From positions 1-9,353 of the forward strand of contig JAISBR010000087.1 of assembly GCA_031266095.1 (NCBI GenBank): a stretch of 9,353 nt of DNA. The letters are read 5' to 3'. The notes under the pieces were generated by a model, which was given only the letters and a program-made list of their open reading frames with translations, did not search any database and was not told where the DNA came from. The position numbers and the translations under genes are program-made. This document shows positions 1 to 5,567 of the stretch, piece after piece. This DNA is from Treponema sp. (GTDB lineage: Bacteria; Spirochaetota; Spirochaetia; Treponematales; Breznakiellaceae). The first letter of the stretch is position 1; the number at the start of each line of letters is the position of its first letter.

Positions 1-17
1 TGGCTAAGTTTCCCTTT

Positions 18-260
18 TCAGTTTTTAGGCGGGCGGGGCGGCGGTTTTATTCCGTTGCTTTCAAAAATGAAGCTACCGGGGAATACCTGCCGGCAATAAG
101 TACAAAGCAGGAAACAGAGGTTGATGAGCAGGTCAACGGTTGCTTTCAGCGCCGGGGAGAGGTTTGGCTCGTTCGCCAGTTGTTTCCGGGCCTTTTCTAT
201 GGTTTCCGGTATGTTTATGCGGTTTCCGCCCGGCTCCAGGTTTTCGCTGGTACGTCTTGG
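18..260 (-). pseudogene. Second transposase-like fragment in overlapping frame (possibly IS66-type N-terminus)
   Basis: On the minus strand a frame offset by one from the IS5-like fragment stays open from about 317 down to a stop at 18-20 and has no convincing start. Its middle part reads as a plausible protein: INIPETIEKARKQLANEP, then LSPALKATVDLLINL, then a Cys-rich stretch and an SNGIKPPPRPPKN-like segment. This loosely resembles the N-terminal part of IS66-type transposases, where a helix precedes an NSSKPPSSDP-like linker. The resemblance is weak and recalled, not computed. The best reading is that two IS remnants abut here, or that one insertion has decayed by indels. The window ends before any catalytic domain. 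Confidence 0.25.
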
Positions 261-360
261 TTTCGTTCCGTTTCCGTTGGGGGATGAAATTTTTGACCCG
301 CTCCCACAACTCCTCCGTCAGTTCCCATGATTTGATACCGCTGCCTGCTATTCTTTTCAT
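133..360 (-). pseudogene. IS5-family transposase N-terminal fragment
   Basis: A 75-residue reading frame starts at an ATG (complement of 358-360) preceded by an AAGGGAAG-like ribosome binding site. Residues about 10-47 carry the N-terminal domain of IS5-type transposases (the DUF4096 pattern): WELTEELWERVKNFIPQRKR followed by a KTYQRKPGAGRKP-like stretch. In intact relatives this leads into a segment like FYVLRTGCQWKALP and then the DDE catalytic core. Here the match stops at about residue 47, and the rest is a short unrelated tail ending at 133. No catalytic residues are present, so this is a dead fragment. The bases coding for the tail read better in another frame (separate entry). Family assignment is from recalled motif similarity. 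A second possibility is a stand-alone small ORF, which I consider unlikely. Confidence 0.6.
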
Positions 361-447
361 ACTTCCCTTATCGGTTCTTTCCTAATTTACGGATAAATTC
401 TTACAAAAGCAGACGAATGAGATGGTGGAATATTTCATATAGTAGAC

Positions 448-474
448 TTGTTGGAAACTTCAGTTTCCGAACAA
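448..474. repeat. Hairpin with one bulge upstream of the first promoter
   Basis: TTGTTGGAAA at 448-457 pairs with TTTCCGAACAA at 464-474, leaving G469 as a single bulge. A closing C458-G463 pair leaves a TTCA loop. A similar hairpin lies at 3899-3929, with CC/GG in the arms where this one has GG/CC. No T-tract follows, so it is not a typical terminator. Confidence 0.55.
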
Positions 475-489
475 ATTTCGCTGAAAAAC

Positions 490-515
490 TGCAATTTCAT
501 GTAAATTTTTGCAAA
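490..515 (+). promoter_or_regulatory. Three 10-bp-phased TGYAAW repeats upstream of the DeoR promoter
   Basis: TGCAAT (490), TGTAAA (500) and TGCAAA (510) begin exactly 10 bp apart, one helical turn, 38-58 bp upstream of the -35 box. The surrounding segment 481-525 aligns without gaps to 3950-3994, ahead of the transporter promoter, at about 32 of 45 positions by my hand count. It could be an activator or repressor site, or an UP-like AT-rich element. Function is inferred. Confidence 0.35.
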
Positions 516-547
516 GTTAAAAAAAATCGTTATTTATTAAAATAATA

Positions 548-576
548 TTGACAAAATTTCTCTTATTATGTAGAAT
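548..576 (+). promoter_or_regulatory. Sigma70-type promoter of the regulator/oxidase/aldolase operon
   Basis: TTGACA at 548-553 matches the -35 consensus exactly. A 17-bp spacer precedes TAGAAT at 571-576, which differs from TATAAT at one position. Transcription would start near 583, giving a leader of about 70 nt before the DeoR start. No other good promoter is visible in 361-654. Confidence 0.75.
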
Positions 577-608
577 AAACGAAATAAAACAAAATAAAGT
601 AAAATAAA
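575..608 (+). promoter_or_regulatory. Candidate operator: ATAAA repeats at 9-10 bp period over the -10 and start site
   Basis: ATAAA occurs at 575, 584, 594 and 604, the first and second copies separated by ACGA. The array overlaps the -10 box and the predicted transcription start, where a repressor would act. DeoR-family proteins often bind repeated A/T-rich sites containing a CGAAA-like core, and AACGAAAT at 579-585 is of this kind. Autoregulation by the downstream gene is therefore plausible but inferred. A purely compositional A-rich leader is the alternative. Confidence 0.35.
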
Positions 609-654
609 ATAGAAGAGAATATGTTACTTAAAGAGGCGTTTGTATGGTGAGAAT

Positions 655-1440
655 ATGTTGATGGTAGAACGCTTTAAAAAGATAAGGCGGATTGTTGAAT
701 ACCAAAACAGCGCTAGTGTTGTGCAATTAGGGGCTGAGCTTAAGGTGTCGGACGCCACAATCAGGAAGGATCTGAAAATTCTTGAAAAACAGGGACATTT
801 AAGACGTACGCATGGCGGCGCGGTTATTGTGGACAGAGGAGGGACATCCCGTGAGGCCAAACTACGGGAGGTTATGGGAAAAAATATTAACGAGAAAAGA
901 AAAATCGCAAGAAAAGCATATGAAATGATCAAAGACGACGAAGCGATTATACTGGACGTGTCTTCTACCGCGGGTATGATATGCGAACACATAAAGAAAA
1001 ATGAAAAGCGAAAGCTGACTGTGGTCACAAATTCCGCGATCGCGTTGATGGAGTTGATAGATTGTGAGAATGTTCAACTCATCATGATTGGCGGTCAAGT
1101 ACAATCGAGCGTTGCGTCATGTGTGGGAGCCTTTGCCACGGATATGCTTCGGAACATAAGAGTAGACAAAGCTTTTATTGGGGCCAACGGAATTGATCTT
1201 CAACGGGATATCATCACGACCCCCAATCTTTTTGAGCGGGAAGTCAAAAGGGCGATGATAAACGCCGCCGGGAAAACGGTAATTGTGGCGGACAATACAA
1301 AATTCGGCAGGCTGTATTTGGGCGCGCTATGTCGTTTGTCGGAAGTAGATTGCATTATAACCGACGATGGAATATCCCAGGACACGCTAAAACTCGCAAA
1401 GGACAGTAGTGTGAATATCGTTGTTGGTGATTGCGAATAA
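655..1440 (+). CDS. DeoR-family transcriptional regulator
   Basis: DNA-binding repressor of sugar metabolism genes, about 261 residues, which is the usual family length. Residues 4-60 form the N-terminal winged helix-turn-helix, with a recognition region SDATIRKDLKILEKQG and the hallmark LRRTHGGAV at its end. The C-terminal DeoR sensor domain follows: an ILDVSSTAG phosphosugar-site-like motif, VVTNSAIAL, the IGGQV turn, AFIGANGID, and the late VADNTKFG and CIITDDG motifs. These domains normally bind a phosphorylated sugar intermediate. Start choice is open: TTG 640, ATG 655 and ATG 661 are all in frame; GGTGAG at 646-651 suits 661 best, AAGAGG at 631-636 lies close to 640, and homologues usually begin near 661. 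It is first in an operon with the oxidase and aldolase and probably controls them, and perhaps the transporter. The family call is secure; the effector is unknown. Confidence 0.92.
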   Translation: MLMVERFKKIRRIVEYQNSASVVQLGAELKVSDATIRKDLKILEKQGHLRRTHGGAVIVDRGGTSREAKLREVMGKNINEKRKIARKAYEMIKDDEAIILDVSSTAGMICEHIKKNEKRKLTVVTNSAIALMELIDCENVQLIMIGGQVQSSVASCVGAFATDMLRNIRVDKAFIGANGIDLQRDIITTPNLFEREVKRAMINAAGKTVIVADNTKFGRLYLGALCRLSEVDCIITDDGISQDTLKLAKDSSVNIVVGDCE

Positions 1441-1467
1441 CTAAAAAAAGCGGCGATATTGATAAAA

Positions 1468-1480
1468 CTTATAATATAAG
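1468..1480. promoter_or_regulatory. 13-bp perfect palindrome between regulator and oxidase genes
   Basis: CTTATA and TATAAG flank a single central A in the 56-bp gap between the regulator stop and the oxidase start, and ACTTATA is repeated directly at 1481. It could be a small operator or simply A/T-rich chance. TATAAT at 1470-1475 has no -35 partner at a suitable distance, so I do not call a promoter. Confidence 0.2.
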
Positions 1481-1496
1481 ACTTATAGAGGTATAT

Positions 1497-2855
1497 ATGA
1501 ACTTTATTACGACTGAGGAAGAAAAGAAAAGACACATCACAGACTGGTGGCCGGCAATCAAAAAATGGCCGGAAGACAAAATAGCGGCGCACCTTCCGGT
1601 TTTTATTGCGGCGCCCGAAACCATAGAGGAAGTACAGGAAGCGGTAAAGTACGCTTATGATCACAATTTGACAGTGGTTCCGTTTGGGGGCGCATCCGGC
1701 GTATTGGGCGGTATTGTACCGGAAAAACCCGCTCTTTCAATCGATATGCAAAAACTGACCGGTGTTGTCGAATTTGATATGGATAACCACCTGGTTACCG
1801 CATACGCGGGAATGTTTTGCCTGGAGCTGGAAAACTACCTGAATGAGCGCGGCTTTACGCTTGGGCACTATCCCCAATCCATCGAGCTGGCAACGCTTGG
1901 AGGTCTGATTGCCACAAAGTCTTCCGGCACTTTCAGCAGCAAATACGGCAGTATTGAGAACATCATGCAATGTGTAGAGGTCGTTCTTCCCAACGGAGAA
2001 ATTTTTACAAACCGAAATGTTCCCCGTTTGGCAACCGGCCCGCATATTCCTGCCATGTTCATCGGCTCGGAAGGAACTCTTGGCATTATTACGAAGGTTA
2101 CCTTAAAGGTTTGGAAGCTGCCTGAACGGCGTGAATTCCGCGGAATTGAATTTGACAGCATGGAAGACGCTATTCTGACTGCCCGGGAATTCTATCGCCG
2201 GGATATTGTTCCGGCGGTAGTCCGTATCTACAATCCGGCCGAAGCGCAGGGACATTATGCCAAAATCAATCACCGTTCAAACAAGATACTGATGATTGTG
2301 GGAATTGTCGGAGCCGAAACGGTAGTACCTGAATTGCTCAAACAGGTACTTCTTACTTCCCAAAAACGCGGAGGCTTTGATCTGGGCGCTGAAATCGGCA
2401 ACAATTGGGAACAACACCGCTATAACGCTGATTGGCTGGAGGAAGGAAACGCAAGGGATACGATTATCGCGGATGCCATCGAGGTCAGCGGTAACTGGAC
2501 GGTCCTTCCAAAAATGTATGAAGCAATCTCAAAAAGACTGGAAGGCAAAGTCGATGAACTTTGGGCGCATTGCTCGCATTGTTACCCAAGCGGCGCGAAT
2601 ATTTACTTTATCGTATTTGCGACGGGAAAAGACAGGGAGGATACATTAAAAAAATACAATGAAATTTGGGACGTCGTTATGGAAGGGGCTTTGGGAGCCG
2701 GCGGATCGGGCGCTCATCATCATGGAATAGGACGCCAGCGTCTGCCATGGTTCCGGGAAGAAATTGGGGAAACTTCTTATAAGATCCTGCGTGAAATAAA
2801 AAAAGCAATAGATCCCCAGGGCGCGTTTAATCGCGGACTTTTGGGCTTTGAATAA
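1497..2855 (+). CDS. FAD-linked oxidase of the GlcD/alkyl-DHAP-synthase superfamily
   Basis: Flavoprotein of 452 residues from the ATG at 1497. That start has GAGG at 1488-1491 with a 5-bp gap; the frame extends back to a TTG at 1431 overlapping the regulator, but this has no good ribosome binding site. Residues about 34-210 are a PCMH-type FAD-binding domain: PVFIAAPETIEEVQEAV, the pyrophosphate-binding PFGGASGVLGG (62-72), then LGHYPQS, ATLGGLIATKSSG and FIGSEGTLGIIT. The C-terminal half ends with HCSHCYPSGANIYF and GSGAHHHGIGRQRLPW, with the histidines at 407-409, then KKAIDPQGAFNRGLLG. The HHHG signature is that of alkyldihydroxyacetonephosphate synthases rather than the GEHGIG type of glycolate or lactate dehydrogenases. 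In this context, beside an aldolase and sugar transporter, oxidation of a sugar acid or polyol is as likely as ether lipid synthesis. No membrane segment or signal is visible. Family firm, reaction unknown. Confidence 0.88.
   Translation: MNFITTEEEKKRHITDWWPAIKKWPEDKIAAHLPVFIAAPETIEEVQEAVKYAYDHNLTVVPFGGASGVLGGIVPEKPALSIDMQKLTGVVEFDMDNHLVTAYAGMFCLELENYLNERGFTLGHYPQSIELATLGGLIATKSSGTFSSKYGSIENIMQCVEVVLPNGEIFTNRNVPRLATGPHIPAMFIGSEGTLGIITKVTLKVWKLPERREFRGIEFDSMEDAILTAREFYRRDIVPAVVRIYNPAEAQGHYAKINHRSNKILMIVGIVGAETVVPELLKQVLLTSQKRGGFDLGAEIGNNWEQHRYNADWLEEGNARDTIIADAIEVSGNWTVLPKMYEAISKRLEGKVDELWAHCSHCYPSGANIYFIVFATGKDREDTLKKYNEIWDVVMEGALGAGGSGAHHHGIGRQRLPWFREEIGETSYKILREIKKAIDPQGAFNRGLLGFE
1706..1724. 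repeat. 19-bp exact repeat, copy 1 (inside the FAD oxidase gene)
   Basis: GGGCGGTATTGTACCGGAA here encodes part of the FAD-binding loop (GGIVPE). The same 19 bases occur at 9246-9264 in the IS110-type fragment, in another reading frame. Also contains GGTA..TACC symmetry. Confidence 0.6.
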
Positions 2856-2896
2856 AGAAAAGAGCCAATCCCAAAACTCTGTTAGGAGGATATACA

Positions 2897-3715
2897 GTGA
2901 TAAAAGCTACAAATCAGATCGGGAAAGAATTGAGAATGAGCCGTTTGTTGAATCCTGTGTCCAAAAGAACGATCATAGTGGCCTATGCTCATGGCATTTT
3001 GATGGGACCGGTGAAAGGATTGAAAACCAATGAGGAAATCCGCCTGCAAAATAAAGCGCTGCGTTGTGCGAACGCTGTTCTGGTGCCGATGGGCTTCCTG
3101 CCGTTTTGCCAGGATCTTTTTACCGGAAAGAATGCCCCGGAGTTGTATGCGTTGTATGAATGGGAATGTTTCTGTCGTCCGAGCAAACAACTGGGTTATG
3201 TTGAGGGAGCGGTCGAGTCAATTACTTCTATTGAACGCGTGCTTGCAAGCGGCGCAAATGGGGTTATGACATACCTGTTCGTCGGCTTTGACGATCCGCG
3301 GCTGGAAGCGAATGAAATGCGCCGGAACTACGAAGTAAATGAGTTATGCCAAAAATATGGATTGCTCCATATTATTGAACCGCGAATAGTAACCAACAAA
3401 GAAACCGGCAAAGACGGAAGAAAAAATCTTGACGCAATGATGCTTAATACCCGTATGGCTGCTGAATTGGGCGCGGATTTTGTCAAGGTTGTATATCCGG
3501 ATACGCCGGAAAGACTAAAAGAACTGCAGGATGCCTGCCCTGCGCCGTTGCTCATAGCCGGAGGATCTAAAATTTCGGATGAAGAAGCTGACAAAATGGC
3601 GGAAGCCGCTGTAACAGCCGGAACCGCGGGGCTTGTTTTCGGGCGTAACATTTTCCAGGCGGAAGATTCCGCAAAGACTCTGGAGCGTTTTAGAAATATC
3701 GTGCATGGGGAGTAA
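2897..3715 (+). CDS. Class I aldolase, DhnA/LsrF-type (DeoC/FbaB/LacD superfamily)
   Basis: Predicted cytosolic Schiff-base aldolase or thiolase of 272 residues. The start is GTG 2897, set by TAGGAGGA at 2883-2890 with a 6-bp gap. The TIM-barrel signatures are FVKVVYPDT with the likely Schiff-base lysine at 197, the phosphate-binding LLIAGGSK (219-225) and GLVFGRNIFQ near the end. The N-terminal motif that reads DHG..GP..GL in LsrF and archaeal-type fructose-bisphosphate aldolases is here YAHGILMGPVKGL, so the usual aspartate is alanine. It lies 41 bp after the oxidase gene and should be co-transcribed with it and with the DeoR regulator. In known relatives the substrate is fructose 1,6-bisphosphate, phosphorylated AI-2, or a related phosphosugar. 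The altered motif and the flavin oxidase neighbour argue against simply naming it fructose-bisphosphate aldolase. Confidence 0.87.
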   Translation: MIKATNQIGKELRMSRLLNPVSKRTIIVAYAHGILMGPVKGLKTNEEIRLQNKALRCANAVLVPMGFLPFCQDLFTGKNAPELYALYEWECFCRPSKQLGYVEGAVESITSIERVLASGANGVMTYLFVGFDDPRLEANEMRRNYEVNELCQKYGLLHIIEPRIVTNKETGKDGRKNLDAMMLNTRMAAELGADFVKVVYPDTPERLKELQDACPAPLLIAGGSKISDEEADKMAEAAVTAGTAGLVFGRNIFQAEDSAKTLERFRNIVHGE

Positions 3716-3777
3716 TTACCGGATCAACAGTTTTCGGGGTTTCCGGCTTGAAATCTTTCAAAATAGATTAACAAGGT

Positions 3778-3850
3778 GAGCTTGTTCCAAAACTAATTGA
3801 CTATGCGCTAAAGCGCATGGTGCGAACCTTCGGTTCGATGGAACAAGCTC
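3778..3850. repeat. Cloverleaf-like inverted repeat (12-bp stem enclosing two hairpins)
   Basis: GAGCTTGTTCCA (3778-3789) pairs perfectly with TGGAACAAGCTC (3839-3850). Inside lie two perfect 6-bp hairpins: ATGCGC/GCGCAT at 3803-3818 with a TAAA loop, and CGAACC/GGTTCG at 3823-3837 with a 3-nt loop. Together they make a three-way junction, starting about 60 bp after the aldolase stop. It has no tRNA features (no anticodon arm, no T-loop sequence, no CCA). It may be a dispersed intergenic repeat or the folded 3' end of the first operon's transcript. Confidence 0.7.
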
Positions 3851-3852
3851 TT

Positions 3853-3891
3853 GCGGTTTTTCGACCTATGGCCTACAAAACCGCGGTTTTT
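3853..3891 (+). terminator. Candidate intrinsic terminator of the regulator/oxidase/aldolase operon
   Basis: GCGGTTTT (3853-3860) pairs with AAAACCGC (3877-3884) across a 16-nt loop, followed by GG and five Ts (3887-3891). The loop is larger than usual and the T-tract short, so this is a moderate candidate. It sits immediately after the cloverleaf repeat and before the next promoter. Confidence 0.5.
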
Positions 3892-3898
3892 AAAGGAA

Positions 3899-3929
3899 GC
3901 TGTTCCAAAAACTGAAGTTTTGGAACAGC
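3899..3929. repeat. 12-bp perfect hairpin, relative of the 448-474 hairpin
   Basis: GCTGTTCCAAAA (3899-3910) pairs with TTTTGGAACAGC (3918-3929) around ACTGAAG. The loop is the reverse complement of the CTTCAG-containing loop at 448-474, and the arms share TGTT..AAA with the inner base pairs swapped. No T-tract follows, so it is not a standard terminator. The whole 3716-4052 gap contains no credible gene. Confidence 0.65.
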
Positions 3930-3958
3930 CTCAGGTGTAAAACTCCCTTCAAAAAATT

Positions 3959-3984
3959 TGTAGTTTTATGTAAACTCTTGTAAA
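3959..3984 (+). promoter_or_regulatory. 10-bp-phased TGTARW repeats upstream of the transporter promoter
   Basis: TGTAGT (3959), TGTAAA (3969) and TGTAAA (3979) start exactly 10 bp apart and end 15 bp before the -35 box. They match in order and spacing the three repeats at 490-515. A shared regulatory protein or a duplicated intergenic element would explain this; function is inferred. Confidence 0.35.
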
Positions 3985-3999
3985 ATCATAAAAATTTTG

Positions 4000-4028
4000 T
4001 TGACAGGCGGTGTTTCCGCTGTTACAAT
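4000..4028 (+). promoter_or_regulatory. Sigma70-type promoter of the ABC transporter operon
   Basis: TTGACA (4000-4005), a 17-bp spacer and TACAAT (4023-4028) make a near-consensus promoter. Transcription would begin near 4035, leaving a leader of only about 18 nt that contains the ribosome binding site. Confidence 0.78.
4006..4020. promoter_or_regulatory. Palindromic candidate operator in the promoter spacer
   Basis: GGCGGTGTTTCCGCT is an imperfect palindrome (GCGG and CCGC around TGTTT) lying wholly between the -35 and -10 boxes, so it would not be in the RNA. A protein bound there would block RNA polymerase. A 12-of-13 match occurs at 7679-7691 before the binding-protein gene. Confidence 0.4.
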
Positions 4029-4052
4029 AGGCCGGTAAGGTGAGGCTTTTTA

Positions 4053-5567
4053 ATGAATGACTTTCTTGAAATCCGGAATCTTTCCAAAAATTACGGTATT
4101 GTGCACGCGCTTAAAAATGTCAGCTTTTCCATAGCGAGAGGGGAAGTTCATGCCCTTCTGGGTGAAAACGGCGCGGGCAAGTCCACCCTGATCAAGATTA
4201 TTTCCGGCGAGGAGGTTCCCAGTGACGGTTCTCTCTTTATCGACGGCAAAGAAGTAAAGACTTTTAACCCCGCCCACGCCATGGCGTCGGGGATCGCTAT
4301 GGTGCATCAGGAATTGGCGATTTTTGAAAACATGAGCGTAGGGGATAATATTTTCCCCAATATCAATTTCCTTTTGCCCGGCGGCTTTATTAACCAGCGC
4401 GGCGCTGACAGGGAAGCCAAAGCCCTGATTGACCTTTTTGGAATAAATATCTCACCCCGGCAGAAAATGGATTCTCTTACCATGGGCCAGCAGCAGATTG
4501 TGGAAATACTCCGCTGTGTTAGTGCGGGTAAGGAGATTATACTCTTGGACGAACCGACTTCGGGGCTGAACAGGGAAGAAGTAAAGAAGCTCATGGAGAT
4601 CATCCGCCGCCTTAAGAGCCGGGGGATTACGGTAGTGTATATTTCCCACCGAATCGACGAGATAATGGAAATAAGCGACAGGGTTACGGTGCTCAGGGAC
4701 GGCGCTTATGTAGGAACCTATGTCAACGACACTTCCCTCAGCGAGATGGAGCTTATCGGTCATATGGTAGGCAGGGAACTTTCGGGAACACTCTATTCGG
4801 CCAGAACCGAGGACGACATAGCCACGGAGGAAGTGGTTTTTGAGGTAAAAAATTTTTCCAAAAAGAATTCGGTAGAGGGTATAAGTTTTTCACTTCACCG
4901 GGGAGAGGTCCTCGGTTTCTTCGGCCTTGAAGGCAGCGGCACCAATACGGTAAGTCGGATGATTTTCGGCCTTGAGGCCGTTGATACCGGAGAACTGTAC
5001 CTTAAAGGGAAACTGATAAAAAAACCCGGCCCTGATGTTCTGGTCCCCGCCGGAGTAATGTACCTTAACAACAACCGAAAAAACGCGGGGCTGCTGCTTA
5101 ACTCACCGGCCATTGATAACCTTGCCGTTCCGCTTCTTGAACAGCTTTCCGATGGCTTTTTTATCAACCGGAGCAAGATGGTAGGCCATGCGGAAAAATA
5201 TATCGGCGAATTCAACATAGTCATCCCGTCGGTTTACCAGAGGCCCCGTAATCTTTCCGGCGGTAATCAGCAAAAACTGATGTTTTCTATTTGTATGGGT
5301 AATACCCCGGAAATTATCATCATCAATGAGCCGACCAGGGGCATTGATGTAGGCGCCAAGGGGGAGATTCACCGTTTTATTCTTGAGCTTATCAAAAAAG
5401 GCCTCTCGGTCATCGTGTTTTCCAGCGAGATGCCCGAGCTTATCAGCCTCTGCGATCGGGTTATCGTCATGGCGAAGAACCGTATTTTTGGCGAGGTATT
5501 CAAGGGCGGCATGAGTCAGGAAAAGATTATGGCCAGGGCGGCGGGTTCTGCCGCGGCGGAGGCATAA
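4053..5567 (+). CDS. Sugar ABC transporter ATPase with two nucleotide-binding domains (RbsA/LsrA-type)
   Basis: Energises import of a sugar or related compound through the two permeases encoded next. The protein has 504 residues, typical for the carbohydrate-uptake class 2 ATPases. AAGGTGAGG at 4037-4045 lies 7 bp before the ATG. Domain 1 is complete: Walker A GENGAGKST (37-45), Q-loop MVHQEL, signature LTMGQQQ (142-148), Walker B IILLDEPTSG (D166, E167) and the ISHR switch histidine. Domain 2 has a degenerate P-loop GLEGSGTNT (291-299) without lysine, as is common in this family, a good signature LSGGNQQK (401-408), but INEPTRGIDVGAK at the Walker B, so the usual aspartate is Asn425. The neighbours establish an import system. 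It ends directly against the first permease gene. The substrate cannot be read from the sequence. Confidence 0.95.
   Translation: MNDFLEIRNLSKNYGIVHALKNVSFSIARGEVHALLGENGAGKSTLIKIISGEEVPSDGSLFIDGKEVKTFNPAHAMASGIAMVHQELAIFENMSVGDNIFPNINFLLPGGFINQRGADREAKALIDLFGINISPRQKMDSLTMGQQQIVEILRCVSAGKEIILLDEPTSGLNREEVKKLMEIIRRLKSRGITVVYISHRIDEIMEISDRVTVLRDGAYVGTYVNDTSLSEMELIGHMVGRELSGTLYSARTEDDIATEEVVFEVKNFSKKNSVEGISFSLHRGEVLGFFGLEGSGTNTVSRMIFGLEAVDTGELYLKGKLIKKPGPDVLVPAGVMYLNNNRKNAGLLLNSPAIDNLAVPLLEQLSDGFFINRSKMVGHAEKYIGEFNIVIPSVYQRPRNLSGGNQQKLMFSICMGNTPEIIIINEPTRGIDVGAKGEIHRFILELIKKGLSVIVFSSEMPELISLCDRVIVMAKNRIFGEVFKGGMSQEKIMARAAGSAAAEA

Noticed and set aside
219..229. GCGGTTTCCGC as a third copy of the candidate operator
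   Set aside because: It is two bases shorter in the centre and sits inside transposase coding sequence, so it is more likely chance. It is a caution against over-reading the other two copies.
624..1028. Minus-strand open frame opposite the DeoR gene
   Set aside because: Ser/Ile/Phe-rich shadow of the regulator gene with no supporting signal.
1431..1496. Oxidase start at TTG 1431 overlapping the regulator gene
   Set aside because: There is no ribosome binding site for it, the extra 22 residues look unlike the family, and ATG 1497 has GAGG at a good distance.
3778..3850. Cloverleaf as a tRNA gene
   Set aside because: The stem lengths are wrong for a tRNA, there is no anticodon arm with a 7-nt loop, no GTTCGA-type T-loop in place, and no CCA end.
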